Shown piece after piece: positions 44,441 to 51,640 of a stretch of DNA of 64,000 nucleotides. Made by a program: the position numbers and the translations under genes. The stretch lies in contig JAEYUC010000014.1 of NCBI GenBank assembly GCA_023433705.1, positions 133,241 through 197,240 of the forward strand, written 5' to 3'. Source of the DNA: Pseudomonadota bacterium. Lineage in GTDB: Bacteria > Pseudomonadota > Gammaproteobacteria > Steroidobacterales > Steroidobacteraceae. The notes beneath the pieces are model-generated. The model was not told where the DNA came from. It saw only the letters and a program-made list of their open reading frames with translations, and ran no database searches. Every line of letters starts with the position of its first letter. Positions within the stretch are counted from its first letter, which is position 1.

Positions 44441-44908
44441 TCAATAGGAGATTCCGAGTCTCCGGTACAGGTGCCCGAGCAGCCACAAGGGCCCGATCAG
44501 CAGGAACTGCACGTCCTTGAAGAAGGACGGCCGCTTGCCTTCGATCGCGTGGCCGACGAATTGGCCGATCCAGGCAACCACGAAAATGACCGCGCAGGTC
44601 AGCCACAGCGGCCAGGCCAGCGTATCCAGCCAGCTAACAACCGCCAGCAACGCGACGAGGCCGATGGCGGCGCCGACCCCGAGCGTGGCCGACAGCGAGA
44701 AGTAGTAGACGATCGCGAGGGCAGTGACGATGGTCGCCCAGTTGAGCCAGGGTGATACCGCCGCGAACGAGTTGGGTACCGGGATCGACCAGAGGAATCC
44801 GATGACCGTCATGACGATGGCCGGCACGCAGATGAAGTGCAGCAATTCATTACGCGGATGCGTATGACTTTCGCCGTATTCGCCAAACCACTGTTCGACA
44901 GTGCGCAT
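44441..44908 (-). CDS. DUF962 / Mpo1-like membrane protein
   Basis: A 155-residue protein with four membrane helices. The N-terminal WFGEYGESHTHPRNELLHFICVP carries the conserved His residues that bind iron in the yeast relative Mpo1, a dioxygenase acting on 2-hydroxy fatty acids. WIGQFVGHAIEGKRPSFF near the C-terminus is the second signature. A role in lipid oxidation is therefore possible. The start at ATG 44908 matches the family. A further open stretch upstream is not conserved-looking. Confidence 0.88.
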   Translation of the reverse strand: MRTVEQWFGEYGESHTHPRNELLHFICVPAIVMTVIGFLWSIPVPNSFAAVSPWLNWATIVTALAIVYYFSLSATLGVGAAIGLVALLAVVSWLDTLAWPLWLTCAVIFVVAWIGQFVGHAIEGKRPSFFKDVQFLLIGPLWLLGHLYRRLGISY

Positions 44909-44973
44909 GCCGCGAAACCTACGCCCGGCGGCCGGGCTCTGCAACAATACGGGCTCACCAGCAGGGAGAAGGC

Positions 44974-45498
44974 ATGCGGCTCGCGGCGCGATTCATGCGT
45001 TTCATGTCTCGCAGTGGCTGGCTTTCCGATGCCCGCCTGCTCGAGCTCTATCCGCCGTTCATCCCGATGCGCATCGAGGTGATGGAAATCGGCGACGGTT
45101 GGCGCAGCGTGCGGATCAAGCTACCGTTGAACGCGCGGTCCCGGAATCCGGGCGGCGTGATGTTCGGCGGCTACCAGGCCGCGCTCGCCGACCCTATCGC
45201 GGCGATCGCCTGCGCAAGGGTTTTCAAGGGATATTCGGTCTGGACGCGGGCCATGAACATCTCGTTCGAACACGGCGGAAATTCCGACCTCGAGATGAGA
45301 TTTTCCCTTACGCCGGAGAAGGAACACGAAATTAGGATGGAACTCGAGCGCGCGGGGCGCGCCACGCCGACCTTCGAATATGGATACTTCCGGGCCGATG
45401 GCGTGCGCTGTACCGTCGTCCGCAATACCGTCGCGATCAGGCCGCGCGGTTATGAGCGAGCCACCACTCCGCCGGCCTCCTCCGAAGCCGTAGATTGA
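44974..45498 (+). CDS. DUF4442 / PaaI-like hotdog thioesterase
   Basis: A 174-residue hotdog-fold protein. PGGVMFGGYQAALADPIAAIAC is the central helix region that in this group contacts the acyl-CoA, and VWTRAMNISFEHGG continues the sheet. It probably hydrolyses a CoA thioester, but substrate and activity are not evident. The ATG at 44974 is preceded by GGGAGAAGG. It is divergent from the DUF962 gene. Confidence 0.8.
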   Translation: MRLAARFMRFMSRSGWLSDARLLELYPPFIPMRIEVMEIGDGWRSVRIKLPLNARSRNPGGVMFGGYQAALADPIAAIACARVFKGYSVWTRAMNISFEHGGNSDLEMRFSLTPEKEHEIRMELERAGRATPTFEYGYFRADGVRCTVVRNTVAIRPRGYERATTPPASSEAVD

Positions 45499-45597
45499 AG
45501 GTCGGCGAGTGAGAACCAGCGCACGGTTCGAGAATTCATAAGGCGTTCAGATGCACGCCCGTATGTTTGGACAGGACTTTCCGAAAAGGAGAAACGC

Positions 45598-46278
45598 ATG
45601 AAGACATCGATCCTCGCTCGCACCCTGCTTATGGTCGTAGCCGCTTCCTTCACGGTCGCCGGCTGCCAGACCACCGACGCATATACCGGTGAGACGAAGG
45701 TGAACAAGGCGACCAAGGGCGCCGGCATCGGCGCGGCCGCTGGTGCGGTGCTGGGTGCGTTGACGGGCGACAACTCCAAGGAGCGCCGCGAGCGTGCGCT
45801 CATCGGAGCGGGCGTGGGCGCGCTCACCGGCGCGGGAGTCGGCGCGTACATGGACAAGCAGGAAGCCAAGCTGCGCGCGCAGCTGCAGGGCACCGGTGTC
45901 TCCGTCACGCGCAACGGTGACAACCTGATTCTCAACATGCCCGGCAACATCACGTTCAAGACCGCGAGCGCGGATCTCAACGCGAGCTTCTACAAGGTCC
46001 TCGATTCGGTCTCGCTGGTCCTCAAGGAATTCGACAAGACGCTCATCGACGTCGAAGGTCACACGGACAGCGATGGCGCCGACGATTACAACATGCGCCT
46101 TTCGCAGGATCGCGCGAACTCCGTGGGCAGCTACCTGCAGTCGCGCGGCGTGAACCACCAGCGCATCGTCGTGCTCGGCTTCGGCGAGTCGCGCCCGATC
46201 GCGCCGAACACGACACCGGATGGCAAGCAGCAGAACCGCCGCGTGGAGCTCAAGCTGCAGCCGATCACGCAAGGCTGA
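45598..46278 (+). CDS. OmpA-family lipoprotein (YiaD-like)
   Basis: A 226-residue outer-membrane lipoprotein. The lipobox is TVAGC (about residues 18-22). A glycine-zipper segment (GAGIGAAAGAVLGALTG and GAGVGALTGAGVGAYM) follows. The C-terminal OmpA domain binds peptidoglycan: LIDVEGHTDSDG and RANSVGSYLQSRG, with the conserved Asp and Arg. It tethers the outer membrane to the cell wall. Upstream, AAAGGAGAAACGC gives a good ribosome binding site. A perfect palindromic terminator follows. Confidence 0.93.
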   Translation: MKTSILARTLLMVVAASFTVAGCQTTDAYTGETKVNKATKGAGIGAAAGAVLGALTGDNSKERRERALIGAGVGALTGAGVGAYMDKQEAKLRAQLQGTGVSVTRNGDNLILNMPGNITFKTASADLNASFYKVLDSVSLVLKEFDKTLIDVEGHTDSDGADDYNMRLSQDRANSVGSYLQSRGVNHQRIVVLGFGESRPIAPNTTPDGKQQNRRVELKLQPITQG

Positions 46279-46299
46279 AGAAGGTAGTTCGATAGTGGA

Positions 46300-46330
46300 G
46301 GGGACAGACCCGCGGGTCTGTCCCCTTTTT
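46300..46330 (+). terminator. Perfect 26-bp palindrome with T-run, GGGGACAGACC family
   Basis: GGGGACAGACCCG (46300-46312) and its exact complement (46313-46325) abut, followed by TTTTT. It would terminate the OmpA gene. The sequence is the same as the repeat half-site seen at 18570-18580, so it seems to be a repeat element used as terminator. Confidence 0.85.
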
Positions 46331-47156
46331 ATTTGGTGCCGGAAACGATCGGCACGTGCCAGACCGCGTAGTGCTCCGGATTCAGGATGCTCGCGATGAT
46401 CTCGTCGAAGTGCTGCCTCACGAGCGCCGGCGGAAAAGTCGGCGTGGACAGGGCGTCGACGTATCCGTCGCGCCAGGCCGTGATGATGTCCGCGAACACG
46501 CGGCGCGGCACGCGCAGGGTATCGACGATGACGTAGTCCACGCGCACGTCCTTGAGGCCCGCGGCGCGCATCGACGTCCACGCTCGACGCCCGATGCGGG
46601 CATCCGTACCCGTGCGCATTCCGAATTCGACCGGTCCTCTGCGCCAGAAGTCGTCCGAATCGAGGGGGCCGGACATCATGTGCAACATCATGTAGTCCTC
46701 GGCGAGCACGTGAACGTGTCCCCCGGGCTTCGTGACGCGCACCAGCTCCGCGATGATCCGGTCGACGTGCGGCACCGACTGGATCATGTGGCGATTCGCG
46801 ACGAAATCGAAGCTGTCGTCGGGCTGCGCGAGATGGAAAGCGTCGCCGACCTCGAAGGTGAGGCGCGGTGCGAGCCGCGCGTGCCGCCGACGCGCATGTT
46901 CCACCGAGGTCGCGAGTAGTTCGACGCCGGTCACGCGCATCTGCGGATAGGTCTCCGCCACTCGTGCGCCGAACTCTCCGGTGCCGGCGCCGACGTCGAG
47001 AACGCGAGCGGCGGGCGGCAGGCGGTAGAGATCCAGCAGCCGTTTTTCCTGCGGCCAGATCGCCTCGGTCTGCGCGGCCAGCGTACGAATCATGGATTCG
47101 TCCGCCATCTGCTCACGCTGTGGATTCAGACTGCTCGCGTTCATCGGTTTATTCAT
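46329..47156 (-). CDS. Class I SAM-dependent methyltransferase
   Basis: A 275-residue cytosolic protein. The SAM-binding glycine motif is VLDVGAGTGEFG, followed by VTGVELLATSVEHARR (acidic residue at the end of strand 2), FEVGDAFHLAQ and LVRVTKPGGHVHVLAEDY. These define a Methyltransf_11/25-type enzyme. The substrate is unknown. The start at 47156 (MNKPMNASS) includes a non-conserved leader; ATG codons further in are possible. It converges on the OmpA lipoprotein gene. Confidence 0.87.
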   Translation of the reverse strand: MNKPMNASSLNPQREQMADESMIRTLAAQTEAIWPQEKRLLDLYRLPPAARVLDVGAGTGEFGARVAETYPQMRVTGVELLATSVEHARRRHARLAPRLTFEVGDAFHLAQPDDSFDFVANRHMIQSVPHVDRIIAELVRVTKPGGHVHVLAEDYMMLHMMSGPLDSDDFWRRGPVEFGMRTGTDARIGRRAWTSMRAAGLKDVRVDYVIVDTLRVPRRVFADIITAWRDGYVDALSTPTFPPALVRQHFDEIIASILNPEHYAVWHVPIVSGTK

Positions 47157-47205
47157 TCACCGTCCGTCGGCACGTACAACCCACAAAATCTTATGTGATC
47201 AAAAG

Positions 47206-47231
47206 AAAAACCCCGGCACGTGGCCGGGGTT
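47206..47231 (-). terminator. Terminator of the PEP-CTERM gene
   Basis: AACCCCGGC (47209-47217) and GCCGGGGTT (47223-47231) form a 9-bp stem, followed on the minus strand by T residues opposite the A-run 47206-47210. Confidence 0.85.
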
Positions 47232-47252
47232 TCATCGCGAAATGCGGTCGCT

Positions 47253-47621
47253 TCAGCGAGCGGGGCGGCGCCGGACGGCGCCGACGGCGATGAGCCCGAG
47301 CGCCAGCAGCGCGAGGGTGCCGGGTTCGGGCACCGAGTGTTCCACCACGGGGGTTGCCGTGACGGCGCCGGCGCGGTCGCCGCGTTCCGCCCAGGAGAAC
47401 TTGATGTACTCGCGCTTGATGGAGCCGTAGTTAGTCAGCGGCTGGACGCTGGCGCGCTGCAGTTCCGCGACGCTGACATCGTTCGCTTTCCAGCCCGACG
47501 CGCTGGCGAGAGTGGCCCTGGCCTCGTCGCGGATGCGGTCGACACCGCGCTCGAACATGAGACCCGCGTGACTTGTGCCGATGCCGAGCAGGCAGACGGC
47601 GAGAGGGAGTAGTTTGCGCAT
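47253..47621 (-). CDS. Small PEP-CTERM sorting-signal protein (122 aa)
   Basis: A signal peptide (LLPLAVCLLGIGTSHA) is followed by an 80-residue mature region of unknown function. The C-terminus has the complete PEP-CTERM signal: VPEPGTLALLALGLIAVGAV then RRRPAR. Such proteins are cut and attached at the surface by an exosortase (EpsH/XrtA) and are usually linked to exopolysaccharide or biofilm genes; none of these are in the window. ATG 47621 is preceded by AGG at a loose distance. A CRP-like site lies about 120 bases upstream. Confidence 0.85.
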   Translation of the reverse strand: MRKLLPLAVCLLGIGTSHAGLMFERGVDRIRDEARATLASASGWKANDVSVAELQRASVQPLTNYGSIKREYIKFSWAERGDRAGAVTATPVVEHSVPEPGTLALLALGLIAVGAVRRRPAR

Positions 47622-47741
47622 GACCGAGACCTTTTTTGACCTTGAGGTCATGCTCCCTGACTACCCATTCGAAGGCTGCCAGCGCGCGTTCCCACGCGTC
47701 ATCGGCGCTGGCCGACAGTCAGGGATTTCCCGCCTACGTCG

Positions 47742-47757
47742 TGTGACGCACGTCACG
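47742..47757. promoter_or_regulatory. CRP/Clp-like binding site upstream of the PEP-CTERM gene
   Basis: TGTGA-CGCACG-TCACG matches the CRP consensus TGTGA-N6-TCACA at nine of ten positions. It is about 120 bases upstream of the PEP-CTERM start and beyond the rpoH terminator. Confidence 0.5.
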
Positions 47758-47813
47758 CTTTTCCCGCGGTCACCGACCGGGCCGTCGACGACTCTGGATG
47801 CATTGCAGCGCGC

Positions 47814-47844
47814 CAAAAAAAACGGCGGCCTCGAGGGCCGCCGT
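47814..47844 (-). terminator. rpoH terminator
   Basis: ACGGCGGCC (47822-47830) and GGCCGCCGT (47836-47844) form a 9-bp stem; on the minus strand it is followed by eight T residues (A-run 47814-47821). Confidence 0.92.
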
Positions 47845-47865
47845 CGGATCACTGTCGAATGGATG

Positions 47866-48750
<885 letters not shown>

Positions 48751-48811
48751 CTGTACGAAACCTCCTGGGGCGATCTGTTGAACTGGCCGCTTTCGCGGCT
48801 TGGTCGGGATA

Positions 48812-48838
48812 TTAGCAGTCGGGCTCTTAGAGTGCTAA
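48812..48838. promoter_or_regulatory. CIRCE-like operator (HrcA) upstream of rpoH
   Basis: TTAGCAGTC - nine bases - GAGTGCTAA matches the CIRCE consensus (TTAGCACTC-N9-GAGTGCTAA) with one mismatch and the exact spacing. It lies 62-88 bases upstream of the rpoH start. HrcA would repress rpoH through it; hrcA is not in the window. Confidence 0.82.
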
Positions 48839-48895
48839 TGCCCGGGCCGGTTCCGTCAGAACCATAAGTTATTGATCTATAAGATCGAGTGCCGG

Positions 48896-49825
48896 TCAGG
48901 CGCGGGGTTCGATGCGCCGCAGGTGCTTGCCGGTGGACACGAAGGCGCCCAGCCAACCGAGCACGGCCCCGACTCCGGCCAGACGACCGATATCCCGGTC
49001 CTCGAGGCCCGCCAGCCGGAACTGGCTGCCGTACTGGGCCGCGAGATCCCCGACTGCCTGGTCGAGGTAAGTCATGCCGCTGAAGACGATCAGGGCGGCG
49101 AGCAAGGCACCGCCAAGACCGTAGAGCAGGCCCGTGTACAGGAATGGCCGGCGCACGAAGGCGTTCGAACCGCCGACGAGCTTGGTCACCTCGATTTCCG
49201 GACGGCGTTGCTGGATCTCGAGGCGGATCGTGTTGCCGATCACCGCGACCACACCCACACCCAGGACCGCGATGACCACCCACAGGGCGCGGCGCAATAG
49301 CTCGAGCAGCGAGTGGAGCCGCCGAATCCAGTCGAGGTCGAGCTGCACGATCTCGACTTCAGGAAAGGCGTTGAAATAACGGCTCAACGATTCGATGCCC
49401 GCGGGTCCGTTCGCGTCGATCATCGGCCGCACCACGATGTGGGGCGGCAGCGGGTTGCTCTCGAGCGCGCTCAGCGCATCGCCGAACCCCGACAGGCGTT
49501 TGAATTCCTCGAGCGCGTCGTCGGCGCTCGTCACGGTGACGCTTTCGACTTCGGCGCGCTGGCCGGCGGCGGTCGCGATCTGGCGCACGCGTTCCATCGG
49601 CGTGCCGAGCTTGAAATGCACGGTGAAATCGACCGCGTTGCTGGCGCCGCCGGCGGCCTGCCGCAGGTTGTCGACAACCAGGCCGAGACCCGCGGGCAGG
49701 GCGAGCGCGACGCCGATCACGATCATCGTGAGCAGTGTGGCGAGCGGCGTGCGCGCCAGCCGGCCCATCGCGCCGAACAACGCCTGCACATGGCGGGTGA
49801 AATACGAGGAAACCGCGCCGCTCAT
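48896..49825 (-). CDS. ftsX: Cell division protein FtsX
   Basis: A 309-residue inner-membrane protein with four helices: one N-terminal (LATLLTMIVIGVALALPAGL), a periplasmic domain of about 110 residues, then three C-terminal helices. FtsX with FtsE activates cell wall hydrolases at the septum. LEIQQRRPEIEVTKLVGGSNAFVRRPFLYTG is the conserved cytoplasmic coupling segment. Its start overlaps ftsE by 4 bases, in the conserved order ftsY-ftsE-ftsX-rpoH. Confidence 0.95.
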   Translation of the reverse strand: MSGAVSSYFTRHVQALFGAMGRLARTPLATLLTMIVIGVALALPAGLGLVVDNLRQAAGGASNAVDFTVHFKLGTPMERVRQIATAAGQRAEVESVTVTSADDALEEFKRLSGFGDALSALESNPLPPHIVVRPMIDANGPAGIESLSRYFNAFPEVEIVQLDLDWIRRLHSLLELLRRALWVVIAVLGVGVVAVIGNTIRLEIQQRRPEIEVTKLVGGSNAFVRRPFLYTGLLYGLGGALLAALIVFSGMTYLDQAVGDLAAQYGSQFRLAGLEDRDIGRLAGVGAVLGWLGAFVSTGKHLRRIEPRA

Positions 49826-50559
49826 GTGCGCAGGTCGATGCTGGGCAGATCGGCCAGCTCGGGCGCCTTCGCGGTCATGCGCCCGCCGTGCGCCGCATGC
49901 AGGATGTCGGAGGCGATGCGCCCGCCGTCGAGCACGATTTCACGCTGCCCGAACTGCTGCACGAGATTCGGATCGTGCGATGCGACCACGATGGTCACGC
50001 CGACTTCCTGGAACCGCTTGAATACCCGCATGACCTCGACCGACAGCGCCGGGTCGAGATTGCCCGTGGGTTCGTCGGCGATCAGCAGCTGCGGTTTGCT
50101 GATGACCGCGCGCGCGATGCCCACGCGCTGCTGTTCGCCCACCGACAACTCGAGCGGCGAGGACCGCTCGCGCCCTAACAGCCCGACCTGGTCGAGCGCG
50201 GCGCGCACGCGCCGGTCGATTTCCTTAAGCGGCGTGCCCGCGACGACCAGCGGCAACGCGACGTTGTCGTAGATGGGCCGGTCGAGCAGCAGCTTGTGAT
50301 CCTGGAACACGACGCCGATCGAGCGGCGGAACGCGGGGATCTTACCCGGGCGGATTTTCCCGGTGTTCTGTCCCGCGACGGTGACCACGCCGCGGCTCGG
50401 GCGCTCGAGCAGCGCGATCAGCTTGAGCACGCTGCTCTTGCCCGCGCCGGAGCGGCCGGTGAGGAACACGAATTCGCCCGGCTCGATCTCGAACGACACG
50501 CCCGCGAGGGCTTCGCGGCCGTTCGGGTAGCGCTTCGCGACGTTTTCGAAGGAGATCAT
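49822..50559 (-). CDS. ftsE: Cell division ATP-binding protein FtsE
   Basis: A 245-residue ABC ATPase. Walker A is LTGRSGAGKSSV, the signature ELSVGEQQRVGIAR, Walker B LLIADEPTGNLDP, followed by the switch His in VVASHDPNL. It partners FtsX at the divisome, driving peptidoglycan hydrolase activation. About 20 extra residues at the C-terminus (KAPELADLPSIDLRT) are typical of proteobacterial FtsE variants. It lies 12 bases after ftsY and overlaps ftsX. Confidence 0.96.
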   Translation of the reverse strand: MISFENVAKRYPNGREALAGVSFEIEPGEFVFLTGRSGAGKSSVLKLIALLERPSRGVVTVAGQNTGKIRPGKIPAFRRSIGVVFQDHKLLLDRPIYDNVALPLVVAGTPLKEIDRRVRAALDQVGLLGRERSSPLELSVGEQQRVGIARAVISKPQLLIADEPTGNLDPALSVEVMRVFKRFQEVGVTIVVASHDPNLVQQFGQREIVLDGGRIASDILHAAHGGRMTAKAPELADLPSIDLRT

Positions 50560-50571
50560 TGAGCGGGGATA

Positions 50572-51522
50572 TTAACCGCTGCCGCGCGAGTTGCCGGAAA
50601 CGAGGGCGTTGGCGAAGGCGCGTGCATCGAATTCGCCGAAATCCTCCGCGTGTTCACCCACTCCGATGAAACGGATGGGCAGTCCGAGCTTGCGCGCGAT
50701 CGCGATGACGATGCCGCCCTTGGCGGTGCCATCGAGCTTGGTGAGCACGAGCCCCGTGACACCCACGGCTTCGTGGAACTGCATGGCCTGCGTGAGCGCG
50801 TTTTGTCCCTGGTTGGCATCGAGTACCAACAGGACTTCGTGCGGCGCCGATGGTTCCACGCGCTGGATCACGCGCCTGACCTTCTTCAGCTCGTCCATGA
50901 GGTGCGACTGGCTGTGCAGCCGGCCGGCCGTGTCGATGATCACGATGTCCGCGCGCCGCGAGCGCGCGGCCTGTACCGCGTCGAACACCACCGCGCCCGG
51001 ATCCGCTCCGGCCTGCTGCTGGATGATGTCCGCGCCGGAGCGTTCGGCCCAGATGCCGAGCTGCTCGATCGCCGCCGCGCGAAACGTGTCGCCGGCGGCG
51101 AGCACCACGTGTTTGCCGGCATCGGCGAACCGTCGCGCCAGCTTCCCGATCGTCGTGGTCTTGCCCGAACCGTTGACTCCGACGACCAGCAATACGAAGG
51201 GCTTCTGTCCGGAGATGTCGAGCGGCTTCTGCACGGGCATCAGGATCGAGGCGATCGAATCGGTGAGCGCTGCGATCAGCCGGTCGACGTCGTCGAGTTC
51301 CTTGCGCGCGACCTTCTTGCGCAATTCGTCGAGGATGTCCTGCGTCGCTTCGACTCCGACGTCGGCCGTGAGCAGGCGCGTCTCGAGCTCATCGAGGATT
51401 TCATCGTCGATCTTCCGCCCGGGCACCAGGTTCGCGAGGTCGTAGGAAAGCCACGAGCCCGGGCGATTGATCTTGGCGCGTATGCGCGCGATGAAACCGG
51501 TCTTGGACGAGTCGGAAGACAT
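50572..51522 (-). CDS. ftsY: Signal recognition particle receptor FtsY
   Basis: From ATG 51522 the protein has 316 residues: an N domain and the SRP-type GTPase G domain with P-loop VGVNGSGKTTTIGKLAR, the GDTFRAAAIEQL box, DTAGRLHSQSHLMDEL and TKLDGTAKGG. It lacks the long acidic A domain of E. coli FtsY, so it is a short form. It receives ribosome-SRP complexes at the membrane. The frame is open further upstream but that part reads through a repeat element and a terminator, so it is not coding. No Shine-Dalgarno is visible, because the repeat 51527-51555 takes its place. Confidence 0.94.
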   Translation of the reverse strand: MSSDSSKTGFIARIRAKINRPGSWLSYDLANLVPGRKIDDEILDELETRLLTADVGVEATQDILDELRKKVARKELDDVDRLIAALTDSIASILMPVQKPLDISGQKPFVLLVVGVNGSGKTTTIGKLARRFADAGKHVVLAAGDTFRAAAIEQLGIWAERSGADIIQQQAGADPGAVVFDAVQAARSRRADIVIIDTAGRLHSQSHLMDELKKVRRVIQRVEPSAPHEVLLVLDANQGQNALTQAMQFHEAVGVTGLVLTKLDGTAKGGIVIAIARKLGLPIRFIGVGEHAEDFGEFDARAFANALVSGNSRGSG

Positions 51523-51526
51523 GGTG

Positions 51527-51555
51527 GGTGCCGGGTGAGAAATCGCTGAGTTGGC
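51527..51555. repeat. GTGCCGGGTGAG-type repeat, single arm, in the ftsY leader
   Basis: GGTGCCGGGTGAGAAA (51527-51542) is identical to the start of the arms of the element at 2797-2890, followed by the related TCGCTGAGTTGGC. It ends 5 bases before the ftsY start codon. Confidence 0.7.
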
Positions 51556-51589
51556 GGCCCGGAAGATTAGCAGCCCGAAACGACGGGCG

Positions 51590-51615
51590 AAAAAAAAGAG
51601 CGGCCCGCAGGCCGC
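51590..51615 (-). terminator. Terminator of the lipase gene
   Basis: GCGGCC (51600-51605) and GGCCGC (51610-51615) form a stem; on the minus strand eight T residues follow (A-run 51590-51597). It separates the lipase gene from ftsY. Confidence 0.82.
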
Positions 51616-51640
51616 CCTTTTCTTCAATGGCGACGGAGAT

